NCBI RefSeq assembly: GCF_004343075.1
Contig: NZ_SLXP01000004.1
Coordinates: 98,325-162,324 of the forward strand
DNA: 64,000 bases
From: Rhodovulum marinum
Lineage (GTDB): Bacteria; Pseudomonadota; Alphaproteobacteria; Rhodobacterales; Rhodobacteraceae
Direction of reading: 5' to 3'
Under the pieces are notes generated by a model that searched no databases, had not been told where the DNA came from, and saw nothing but the letters and a program-made list of their open reading frames with translations. The translations under genes and the position numbers were made by a program. Below are positions 43,991 to 51,825 of the stretch, piece by piece. How positions within the stretch are numbered: the first letter of the stretch is position 1; each line of letters begins with the position of its first letter.

Positions 43991-44181
43991 GCTTCGTCGT
44001 TCTGGCCATAGGGCTGGTTCTGGTGGTGGAGGGGCTGGTGTTCGCACTGGCCCCTTCGCGTCTGGACGAGGTGGTGGACCTGATCCGCCGCATCCCGCCC
44101 GAAACGCGCCGGCTGATCGGGCTGGCCGCGGTGGCGCTGGGCACCGCCCTCGTTTGGCTTGCCCAAAGCCTTGCGGGGTGA
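43987..44181 (+). CDS. DUF2065 family small membrane protein
   Basis: This 64-residue protein has two hydrophobic segments (FVVLAIGLVLVVEGLVFALA and LIGLAAVALGTALVWLAQSL) joined by a charged loop RLDEVVDLIRRIPPETRR. The arrangement matches DUF2065 (YjeT-like) proteins, which are often encoded next to hflC. The role is unknown; location suggests work with the HflKC/FtsH or DegP quality-control system. The start overlaps the hflC stop. Confidence 0.85.
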   Translation: MSFVVLAIGLVLVVEGLVFALAPSRLDEVVDLIRRIPPETRRLIGLAAVALGTALVWLAQSLAG

Positions 44182-44340
44182 AACACTGACCTTGATCGCC
44201 GTGCCTTCACGCCCAGTTGACAGGGCGCGACGGGCGTTGAGTTGCACAAGCCCGCCCCTAGATTCATATCTCAGGGCAGCAGGGCCCGCCTGCCAAGGGG
44301 CGCGCGGACCCGCCATGGATGACTTCAGGAGGACCCACTC

Positions 44341-45822
44341 GTGACATCGCAGGCCATTTCTCTTTCCGCCCGGCCCGACCCGGCGCGCCTGCGCCCGGCC
44401 TGGGCGCTGGCCCTCGCGGCCGTGCTGCTGCTGGCGCAGGCCAGCCTTGCGCTGGCACGCGCCGCCCCCGAAAGTTTCGCCGACCTTGCCGACAAGGTCA
44501 GCCCGGCGGTGGTGAACATCACGACCTCGACGACGATCGCGGGCCACTCGGGCGTGAACCCGATGGTCCCCGAAGGCTCGCCCTTCGAGGATTTCTTCCG
44601 CGATTTCATGAACCCCGACGGCCAGAACGGCCAGCGCCCGCCGCGCCGCAGCCAGGCGCTGGGCTCGGGCTTCGTGATCTCGCCCGACGGCTTCATCGTC
44701 ACCAACAACCACGTGATCGAGAAGGCCGACGAGATCGAGATCGAGTTCTTCTCGGGCCAGGTGCTGGATGCCACCGTGGTCGGCACCGATCCCAATACCG
44801 ACATCGCCCTTCTCAAGGTCGAAAGCGACGACCCGCTGCCCTTCGTCCCCTTCGGCGATTCCGACGCGATGCGCGTGGGCGACTGGGTGATGGCCATGGG
44901 CAACCCGCTGGGCCAGGGCTTCTCGGTCTCGGCGGGCATCGTCTCGGCCCGCGGCCGGGCGCTCTCTGGCACCTATGACGACTACATCCAGACCGACGCC
45001 GCGATCAACCGCGGCAACTCGGGCGGGCCGCTGTTCAACATGGACGGCGAGGTGGTCGGCGTGAACACCGCGATCCTGTCGCCCAATGGCGGCTCGATCG
45101 GGATCGGCTTCGCGATGTCCTCGACCGTGGTGACCAATGTCGTCGCCCAGCTGCAGGAATACGGCGAGACGCGGCGTGGCTGGCTGGGCGTGCGCATCCA
45201 GGACGTCACCGACGAGATGGCCGAGGCGCTGGGCCTCGACCAGGCGCGCGGCGCGATGGTCAGCGACGTGCCCGAGGGTCCCGCGCGCGACGCGGGGATG
45301 GAAACCGGCGACGTGATCCTGTCCTTCGACGGGGTGGACGTGGATGACACCCGCGGCCTCGTCCGCCAGGTCGGCAACACCCAGGTCGGCAAGACCGTTC
45401 CGGTCACCGTCTACCGCGGCGGCGCGACCCGCACGCTCGACGTGACGCTGGGCCGCCGCGAAACCGCCGAAGAGGCCGTGCCCGCCGTGGCCACCCCCGG
45501 CGCGCCGCAGGCCCCCGCCGAGACCGAGATGCTGGGCATGACCCTCTCGCCGCTCACCGACGAACTGCGCGACCAGCTGGAACTCGGCAAGAACGCCGAG
45601 GGCCTGGTGGTCAAGGATATCGACGAGATAGGCGAGGCCTATGAAAAGGGCCTGCGCGCCGGCGACGTCATCACCGAGGCCGGCCAGCGCAAGGTGACCT
45701 CGGTCAAGGATCTCGAGGACCGGATCGACGAGGCCCGCGAGGCCGGGCGCAAGTCGCTCCTGCTGCTGGTCCGCCGCCAGGGCGACCCGCGCTTCGTGGC
45801 GCTGTCCGTGGCCGAGGACTGA
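44341..45822 (+). CDS. Periplasmic serine protease DegP/DegQ (Do family)
   Basis: The 493-residue protease/chaperone has a signal segment with hydrophobic core about residues 20-38, the chymotrypsin-like domain with His in VTNNHVIEKAD, Asp in NTDIALLKV and Ser in NRGNSGGPLFNMDG, then two PDZ domains (WLGVRIQDVTDEMAEALGLD and a second from about residue 395). It degrades or refolds misfolded envelope proteins. GTG 44341 follows an AGGAGG site. It lies 159 bases downstream of the hflKC genes, probably with its own promoter. Confidence 0.93.
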   Translation: MTSQAISLSARPDPARLRPAWALALAAVLLLAQASLALARAAPESFADLADKVSPAVVNITTSTTIAGHSGVNPMVPEGSPFEDFFRDFMNPDGQNGQRPPRRSQALGSGFVISPDGFIVTNNHVIEKADEIEIEFFSGQVLDATVVGTDPNTDIALLKVESDDPLPFVPFGDSDAMRVGDWVMAMGNPLGQGFSVSAGIVSARGRALSGTYDDYIQTDAAINRGNSGGPLFNMDGEVVGVNTAILSPNGGSIGIGFAMSSTVVTNVVAQLQEYGETRRGWLGVRIQDVTDEMAEALGLDQARGAMVSDVPEGPARDAGMETGDVILSFDGVDVDDTRGLVRQVGNTQVGKTVPVTVYRGGATRTLDVTLGRRETAEEAVPAVATPGAPQAPAETEMLGMTLSPLTDELRDQLELGKNAEGLVVKDIDEIGEAYEKGLRAGDVITEAGQRKVTSVKDLEDRIDEAREAGRKSLLLLVRRQGDPRFVALSVAED

Positions 45823-45848
45823 CCGCCCGACCGGACCGGAACGAAAAC

Positions 45849-45877
45849 GGGGCGCCCAACCGGGGCGCCCCTTTTTT
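45849..45877 (+). terminator. Rho-independent terminator after degP-type gene
   Basis: GGGGCGCC (45849-45856) and GGCGCCCC (45864-45871) form an 8-bp stem with a 7-base loop, followed by six T. It lies 26 bases after the protease stop and between convergent genes. Confidence 0.85.
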
Positions 45878-45897
45878 CCGTCGCGATAGGATGGGCG

Positions 45898-46878
45898 TCA
45901 GTACAGCCCCGCCACCTTGCCGCGCAGCGCGACCAGCGCCAGAACCGTGTCGATGGTCGGCGTGGGCGTCCCGGTCACCCGGCCCAGTTCCTGCACCGAC
46001 CCCACCAGCGCGTCGATCTCCATCGGCCGCCCCTGGTCCAGGTCCTGCAGCATCGAGGTCCGGTGCGCCCCCACCGCCGCGCCGCCGTCGATCCGCCGAT
46101 CCACGTCGATGGGGAATTTCACGCCCAGCTTCTCGGCGATCTCCTGCGCCTCCAGCATCATGTTGCGCGCCACGTCGCGCGTGCCCGGATCGGTGCACAG
46201 CACGTCCAGCGTCGCATGCGTCAGTGCCGAGATCGGGTTGAACGACAGGTTCCCCCACAGCTTCACCCAGATCTCGTCGCGCAGCTTGGGCCGCACCGGC
46301 GCCTTCAGCCCCGCCGCCGACAGCGCCTTGGACAAGGCCATCGCACGGTCCGATTTCGACCCGTCCGGCTCGCCCAGCGAGAACCGGTTGCCCTCGATAT
46401 GCTTGACCACGCCCGGCTCGATCACCTCGGCCGCGGGGTAGACCACGCAGCCCAGCACCCGGTCGGGCCCGAACCCGTTCCACTGCGCGTCGCCCGGATC
46501 GACCGAGGCCAGCCGCGTGCCCTCCAGCGGCCCGCCGATCTTGTGGAAATACCACCACGGCACCCCGTTGACGCCCGACACGATGGTGGTGTTCTCGCCG
46601 ATCAGCGGCTGCATCCTGTCGACCACCGGCGGCACCGAATGGGCCTTCAGCGTGACGATCACGTAATCCTGCGGCCCCAGGTCCGCGGCATTGTCCGAGG
46701 CATTGACCGGCACGGTCACATCCGTCCCGCTCTCCTCCTCGATCAGGCGCAGCCCGTTCTCCTTCATCGCCGCCAGGTGCGGCCCGCGCGCCACCAGGCT
46801 CACCTCGGCCCCCGCCTGCGCCAGTTTCGCGCCCATGTAACCACCGATGGCACCGGCACCGAACACACAAATCTTCAT
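45898..46878 (-). CDS. Ketopantoate reductase family enzyme (ApbA/PanE)
   Basis: The 326-residue NADPH-dependent reductase has the Rossmann start MKICVFGAGAIGGYMGAKLA, the substrate Lys region VIVTLKAHSVPPVV and KLRDEIWVKLWGNLSFNPIS with the conserved Lys and Asn-Ser segment. PanE reduces 2-dehydropantoate, but many paralogues reduce other 2-oxo acids. Here it ends a minus-strand unit with a carboxylate transporter and an acyl-CoA ligase, so a catabolic 2-oxo-acid or aldehyde substrate is more likely than pantothenate synthesis. Confidence 0.85.
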   Translation of the reverse strand: MKICVFGAGAIGGYMGAKLAQAGAEVSLVARGPHLAAMKENGLRLIEEESGTDVTVPVNASDNAADLGPQDYVIVTLKAHSVPPVVDRMQPLIGENTTIVSGVNGVPWWYFHKIGGPLEGTRLASVDPGDAQWNGFGPDRVLGCVVYPAAEVIEPGVVKHIEGNRFSLGEPDGSKSDRAMALSKALSAAGLKAPVRPKLRDEIWVKLWGNLSFNPISALTHATLDVLCTDPGTRDVARNMMLEAQEIAEKLGVKFPIDVDRRIDGGAAVGAHRTSMLQDLDQGRPMEIDALVGSVQELGRVTGTPTPTIDTVLALVALRGKVAGLY

Positions 46879-46923
46879 CGCCTAATCCCTCGCTTCGCCG
46901 CGGACCCGCACCCGCCGCTTTCA

Positions 46924-46982
46924 GCTTCTTCTGGCTTCAAATATCCCCGCCGGAGGCAGCCCGGCCAAAGGCCGGGCCCCCC
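46924..46982 (-). repeat. Dispersed intergenic repeat, copy D
   Basis: On the minus strand the unit reads a GGCCCGGCCTTTGGCCGGGC hairpin, CTCCGGCGGGGATATTTGAA and then GCCAGAAGAAG. It sits between the ligase stop and the ketopantoate-reductase-like start, within an otherwise continuous gene series. Confidence 0.7.
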
Positions 46983-46984
46983 TG

Positions 46985-48517
46985 TCAGGCCGCGCCTTCG
47001 ACCAGGCCCAGCTTCTCGGCCAGGCCGATCCGCTGCATCTTGCCGGTGGCACCCTTCGGGATCTCGTCCAGGATCACCACCTTGCGCGGCACCTTGAAAT
47101 CGGCCACGCGCGCGGCGGCGAAATCGCGGATCTCGCGCTCGGTCGCCTCCGCGCCGTCCTTCAGCACCACGGCCGCGGCCACTTCCTCGCCCAGCTTGGG
47201 GTGGGGCAGGGCGAAGGTCACGCATTGCGCGATCGCCGGGTGGTCCATCAGCACGCCATCCACCTCCAGCGGGCTCACCTTCTCGCCGCCGCGGTTGATG
47301 ATCTCCTTCAGGCGGCCCGTCAGGTGCAGATAGCCGTCCTCGTCGAACGCGCCCTGGTCTCCCGTGCGGAACCAGCGCTTGCCATCCGCCTCGAAGAAAC
47401 TCTTGGCGTTGGCGTCGGGATTGCCCTCGTAACCGGGCGTCACGTTGGGCCCCGAAATCACCACCTCGCCGGTGCCGTCCACCAGCCGGTCCTCGGTTTC
47501 ATGCGCGATGCGCACCTCCGGGCCCGCCGGAACGCCGACCGATCCGGGCTTCTGCGTGCCCTTGCCCAGGGGGTTGGAACACATCTGGTGGGTGGCCTCG
47601 GTCATGCCATAGCCCTCGACCACCGGGGCGTCGAAGGTTTCCTCCAGCTGGGTCATCACCTGCGCCGGCAGCGAGGCCGAGGACGAGCGCAGGAAGCGCA
47701 GCCTGGTGGCCTCGATGATGTCCCTGTTGCGGCCCGCCCGGCTCAGGATCGCCTGGTGCATGGTCGGCACCGCCGTGTACCAGGTGGGCTGGGCGTCCTT
47801 CATCCAGCCAAAGAATTTCAGCGCGTCGAAGCCCGGCGCGCACCAGATCGAGGCGCCGGCGGCCAGCGAGGCCGACACCGCCGCGATCAGCCCGTGGATG
47901 TGGAACAGCGGCATCACGTTCAGGCAGCGGTCCTCCGCCGTCAGCGCCAGCGACTCGCGGATGTTGCCCGCCGAGGCAAAGACGTTCGACTGCAACAGCG
48001 GCACGATCTTGGGCCGCGAGGTGGTGCCCGAGGTATGCAGGATCAGCGCCACGTCGTCCGGCGCCGGCGCGCCCGCGTCGCAGGCCCCGCCGCCGCCCTC
48101 GGCCACCAGGTCGAACGTGCCCGCGGGCCCCGCCTCGTCGAATTTCAGGCGCAGCACCGTCAGGCCGAACCGGTTCGCCGCGGCCAGCGCCGGGCCGTCA
48201 TAGCCGTCCGCCAGCACGATGGCCTTGGCCTTCAGGTCCTCCAGGTAGAACGCGTATTCATCCTCGCGATAGGCGGGGTTCAGCGGCGCCGTGGTCGCGG
48301 ATTGCGCGATGGTGACGAAGGCCGCCGCCATCTCGGGCCCGTTCGGCAACACGATCGCCACCCGGTCGCCCCGCCCGATACCGGCGGCGTGCAACTGGCC
48401 CGCCACCTTGTCGGTCAGCGCCCGCAGCCCGCCATAGCTCAGCCAGTCGCGGCCCGGCGCGCCGATCGCGGGGCGGTCGTCGTCATGTCCCTGAAGCAGT
48501 GCCTTGATGGTGGTCAC
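46985..48517 (-). CDS. AMP-dependent acyl-CoA ligase, oxalyl-CoA synthetase (AAE3)-like
   Basis: This 510-residue adenylate-forming ligase has the ATP loop LILHTSGTTSRPKIVPLLQS near residue 165, VVEGYGMTEATHQMCSNPLG near residue 305, WFRTGDQGAFDEDGYLHLTG and the terminal PKGATGKMQRIGL with the catalytic Lys. MPLFHIHGLIA and GMTEATHQMCSNPL closely resemble AAE3/PCS60 oxalate-CoA ligases, though malonate or another short acid cannot be excluded. GTG start at 48517. It lies 46 bases after tctA, so the transporter may import its substrate. Confidence 0.8.
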   Translation of the reverse strand: MTTIKALLQGHDDDRPAIGAPGRDWLSYGGLRALTDKVAGQLHAAGIGRGDRVAIVLPNGPEMAAAFVTIAQSATTAPLNPAYREDEYAFYLEDLKAKAIVLADGYDGPALAAANRFGLTVLRLKFDEAGPAGTFDLVAEGGGGACDAGAPAPDDVALILHTSGTTSRPKIVPLLQSNVFASAGNIRESLALTAEDRCLNVMPLFHIHGLIAAVSASLAAGASIWCAPGFDALKFFGWMKDAQPTWYTAVPTMHQAILSRAGRNRDIIEATRLRFLRSSSASLPAQVMTQLEETFDAPVVEGYGMTEATHQMCSNPLGKGTQKPGSVGVPAGPEVRIAHETEDRLVDGTGEVVISGPNVTPGYEGNPDANAKSFFEADGKRWFRTGDQGAFDEDGYLHLTGRLKEIINRGGEKVSPLEVDGVLMDHPAIAQCVTFALPHPKLGEEVAAAVVLKDGAEATEREIRDFAAARVADFKVPRKVVILDEIPKGATGKMQRIGLAEKLGLVEGAA

Positions 48518-48563
48518 TTGTATACCCTTTCCTTGTCTTGTCGGTTCGAACGCGCGGCCCGGC

Positions 48564-50081
48564 CTATTCGGCCACCGCCGGCGGTTTCGATTTGCGCTGC
48601 CGCAGCAGTTTCAGCAGCGGCAGCACGAAGAACAGCGCGGCCAGCGCCATGAACAGCCCCGAAAGCGGCCGCTCGACGAAGGTGAACACGTTGCCCTGCG
48701 AACTGATCAGCGCCTGGCGAAAGCTTGTCTCCATCAGCGGCCCCAGCACCAGCGCCAGCACCAGCGGCGCCAGCGGATAGTCGTCCTTGCGCAGCAGGTA
48801 GCCGCCGATGCCGAACAGCGCGATCAGCCACACGTCGTGCAGTTTCTGGCTGGGGGCATAGCCGCCCACGATGCACAGCACCAGCACCAGCGCGCACAGC
48901 ACCGTGAACGGCATCCGCAGCGCCCAGACGAACAGCGGGATCAGCGCGATGTTGATCAGAACCGCCGCGACATTCGCCGTGTAAAGCGACGAGATCAGGC
49001 CCCAGACGAAATCGGGCTGCTCGATGAACAGCATCGGCCCCGGCACCAGCCCCCACATCACCATGCCGCCCAACAGCAGCGCGGTGGTGGGCGAACCGGG
49101 AATGCCCAGCGTCAGCATCGGCAACAGCGACCCGGTCGAGGCGGCGTTGTTCGCCGTTTCCGGCGCGGCCACGCCCTCGATATTGCCCCGGCCGAATGTC
49201 TCGGGCTTTTTCGAAAAGGTTTTGGCCATGCCATAGCTCATCAGGGCTGCGGGCGTCGCCCCGGCCGCCGGCAGCATGCCCACGAAAAAGCCCATGACCG
49301 AGCCAAAGCTCATCGTCTTCCACAGCTTGTTCATCTCGCGCAGCCCCTCGCCCAGCGCGCGAAAGCTCAGCTTGGCCGGCGTGACAGAGGGCGAGGTGCG
49401 CGAGGTTTCGATCGTGTACAGGATCTCGCCCACGCCATAGACGCCGATCGCCAGCACCAGGAACGAGATGCCCGAGTAGAACCCCGGCAGATCACCGAAG
49501 ATCAGCCGCGGCTGCCCCGAGATCAGGTCAAGCCCCACCGTCGACAGCACAAGGCCAAGGCAGATCATCACGATGGTCTTCAGCACGTCGTCGCCGCCCA
49601 GCCCCACGAAGGTTGTGAACGCCATCAGCACCAGCGCGAATTCCTCGGCCGGGCCGAAGGCCAGCGCCAGGTCGGCCAGCGGCACCGCGAACAGCGTGAA
49701 CAGCACGACCGAGATCGTGCCCCCCACGAAGGACGCCACGGCCGCGGCGATCAGCGCCAGCCCCGCCTTGCCCTGGCGGGCCATCGGCCGGCCGTCAAAG
49801 GTGGTGGCCACCGCCGTCGAGGCGCCGGGAATCCCCAGCAGGATCGAACTGATCGCCCCCCCGTACATCGCCCCGTAATAGATCGCGGCCAGCAGGATGA
49901 TCGCCGAAGAGGGCGGCACGATGAAGGTCAAGGGCAGCACGATCGCCACCCCGTTCACCGACCCCAGGCCCGGCATCGCCCCGATGAAAAGGCCCGCGGT
50001 GACGCCCAGGATCACGATCATCAGGTTCAGCGGCGACAGCGAGGTCGCGAACCCGTCGGCAAGAAGTCCGAAGATTTCCAT
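48564..50081 (-). CDS. Tripartite tricarboxylate transporter, large permease TctA (system 1)
   Basis: This 505-residue inner-membrane protein has about 10-12 helices and the two family motifs GAMPGLGSVNGVAIVLPLTF near residue 33 and GSLLPMLTLGIPGSPTTALL near residue 330. It carries out sodium- or proton-coupled uptake of a carboxylate delivered by TctC. GAGGAGG precedes the ATG. It follows tctB after 12 bases. Confidence 0.93.
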   Translation of the reverse strand: MEIFGLLADGFATSLSPLNLMIVILGVTAGLFIGAMPGLGSVNGVAIVLPLTFIVPPSSAIILLAAIYYGAMYGGAISSILLGIPGASTAVATTFDGRPMARQGKAGLALIAAAVASFVGGTISVVLFTLFAVPLADLALAFGPAEEFALVLMAFTTFVGLGGDDVLKTIVMICLGLVLSTVGLDLISGQPRLIFGDLPGFYSGISFLVLAIGVYGVGEILYTIETSRTSPSVTPAKLSFRALGEGLREMNKLWKTMSFGSVMGFFVGMLPAAGATPAALMSYGMAKTFSKKPETFGRGNIEGVAAPETANNAASTGSLLPMLTLGIPGSPTTALLLGGMVMWGLVPGPMLFIEQPDFVWGLISSLYTANVAAVLINIALIPLFVWALRMPFTVLCALVLVLCIVGGYAPSQKLHDVWLIALFGIGGYLLRKDDYPLAPLVLALVLGPLMETSFRQALISSQGNVFTFVERPLSGLFMALAALFFVLPLLKLLRQRKSKPPAVAE

Positions 50082-50093
50082 GCTCGCCCCTCC

Positions 50094-50585
50094 TCAGAAG
50101 AATTTCGCGTAAAGCGGAATGAACAGGGGTTCGGTGATCCCCTTGGGCAGCAGGATCTTCAGCGTGACCTCGAAGAAGAAGAACAAAAAGACCGGCGTGG
50201 CCAGCGTCAGGATCCCGATCAGGCCCCAGCCATGCCGACCGAACAGCCGCAGGTAGATCACCATGAACGCCATCAGCGCGACATAGGCGCCGACGACATG
50301 GGTCGCCGCGATGGTCGCGATCAGCAGGCCCGCGACACCGGCCACCTGCGGGATCGCGTCTGCATCGGGAAAGAATTTCTCGCCCTCGTGGGGATGCGCC
50401 AGGATGCTGCGCAACAGGATACCGCCCGAGGCCAGCAGCATGACCGCCGACAGCCAGAACGGAAAGGCCCCGCCGCCGGGGCCGGACCCATCGGTCCAGC
50501 CGATGGGCAAGACGGTGGCGTGCCACATGAAGTAAAGGGACAGGCCCATCAGGGCCAAGGCGATGATGCGGTCGGCGGCAAGCAT
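50094..50585 (-). CDS. Tripartite tricarboxylate transporter, small permease TctB (system 1)
   Basis: This 163-residue membrane protein has four helices, with GSGPGGGAFPFWLSAVMLLA after the first helix as in TctB subunits, and paired late helices ending LFIPLYAKFF. It forms the membrane unit with TctA. It lies 81 bases after tctC. Confidence 0.88.
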   Translation of the reverse strand: MLAADRIIALALMGLSLYFMWHATVLPIGWTDGSGPGGGAFPFWLSAVMLLASGGILLRSILAHPHEGEKFFPDADAIPQVAGVAGLLIATIAATHVVGAYVALMAFMVIYLRLFGRHGWGLIGILTLATPVFLFFFFEVTLKILLPKGITEPLFIPLYAKFF

Positions 50586-50666
50586 GGCTGATCCAGTGCG
50601 TTTCTCGAAACACGGAAGGCCGGGCGGACCCGTGGGCCCGCCCGGCAGCGACAGGACGGGGCGGGC

Positions 50667-51647
50667 TTACGAGCCCAGTTCGCCCATGCTGTCCAGGATC
50701 TTGCGGTGCACTTCGCGCCCGTTCAGCAGGAATTCCTGCAGCGCGTCGCCGGTCAGCAGCTTGGCGTCCAGCGCCTCGTCGGCGGCGTATTTCTGCCATT
50801 CGGCGGTTTCCGACAGCTTGGTGAACATGTCGGTGTAGAAGGCCACGGCCTCGGCGGGCATGTCCTTGGGCCCGACAAAGCTGCGCTGCATGGTATAGAC
50901 CAGGTCATGGCCCAGTTCGCGCATCGTGGGCACGTCCGGGAACGCCTCCAGGCGCTCTTCCGAGAAGGCCGCGATCGGGCGCGACTTGCCCGCCTTGTAG
51001 AACCCCATCTGCTCGGACGGGTTGTTCACCGTCGAGTCGATGTGGTTGCCGACCAGGTTCTTGGCCACCGTGCCGCCGCCGTCGAAGGGCACGTAGGTGT
51101 ACTTGACGCCGAATTCCTCTTCCAGCATCGCGGTCACCAGGCTGTCTTCCTGGCCCGACCCGGTGCCGCCCATCTTCCACGACCCGCCGGCTTCCTTCAC
51201 CGCGGCGATATAGTCGTCCAGCGTCTGGATGTCGCTGTCGGCGTTGACCCACAGGATGAAGTTGTCGATGGCCATCCGCGCGATCGGGGTGAATTCCTCG
51301 ATATCGACGCCGATATCGGTGCGCAGCGGCGTGGTGTAATAGCTGTTCAGCGTCGCCATGACCGTGGTGGCGTCGCCTTCCTTGTCCTTGAGATAGCGCA
51401 GCGCCTCGGCGCCCGACCCGCCGCCCTTGTTCACCGGCAGGATCGGCATCGGCGACAGGTTCTCGGTCTGGATCATCGACTGGAACAGCCGCGCCAGGCG
51501 GTCCGCGCCGCCGCCCTGGCCGGCCATGATGACCATTTCCACCGGCTTGTTCGGCGTCCAGCCCTCGGCGGCCACCGGCGTGGCCACGGCCAGCGCGGCC
51601 GAAGCCATCAGGGCCATCGCGGTGCGGCGTGTGAATGTGTTGATCAT
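50667..51647 (-). CDS. Tripartite tricarboxylate transporter substrate-binding protein TctC (system 1)
   Basis: The 326-residue periplasmic receptor starts with a signal peptide (TFTRRTAMALMASAALAVAT, cleaved near residue 27). The mature part has the Bug/TctC pattern KPVEMVIMAGQGGGADRLAR, PVNKGGGSGAEALRYLKDKE and KMGGTGSGQEDSLVTAMLEE. The Asp residues that contact carboxylates through water are in the usual places. It binds the organic acid imported by the following TctBA pair. It is divergent from the ScfR-type regulator gene. Confidence 0.9.
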   Translation of the reverse strand: MINTFTRRTAMALMASAALAVATPVAAEGWTPNKPVEMVIMAGQGGGADRLARLFQSMIQTENLSPMPILPVNKGGGSGAEALRYLKDKEGDATTVMATLNSYYTTPLRTDIGVDIEEFTPIARMAIDNFILWVNADSDIQTLDDYIAAVKEAGGSWKMGGTGSGQEDSLVTAMLEEEFGVKYTYVPFDGGGTVAKNLVGNHIDSTVNNPSEQMGFYKAGKSRPIAAFSEERLEAFPDVPTMRELGHDLVYTMQRSFVGPKDMPAEAVAFYTDMFTKLSETAEWQKYAADEALDAKLLTGDALQEFLLNGREVHRKILDSMGELGS

Positions 51648-51777
51648 GTCGTCCTCCCTTTGACGTTAGCCTTGAGCGCTGCGCATGGCCGCCCTGACCG
51701 GGTGACAACGCCTCGCAACTTTTCCCACCCCGAGAGATACCGCCGGGACAGAAAATTCCACACTGAAAAAGGTTGTT

Positions 51778-51823
51778 GTGATAAAGGTGGTGATAACAGA
51801 CCTGTGTTTTTGTAATGTTGTAA
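51778..51823 (+). promoter_or_regulatory. Direct repeats upstream of the ScfR-type regulator
   Basis: GTGATAA occurs at 51778-51784 and 51790-51796 (12-bp period). TTGTAA occurs at 51810-51815 and 51818-51823 (8-bp period) and runs to two bases before the ATG. This AT-rich stretch lies between the regulator and the divergent tctC and may be an autoregulatory or shared operator. The -35/-10 elements are unclear. Confidence 0.4.
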
Positions 51824-51825
51824 AG

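Noticed and set aside
48504-50591. 695-codon plus-strand frame opposite tctA and tctB
   Set aside because: The translation is almost entirely Gln/Arg/His/Asp, a typical antisense shadow of a membrane-protein gene.
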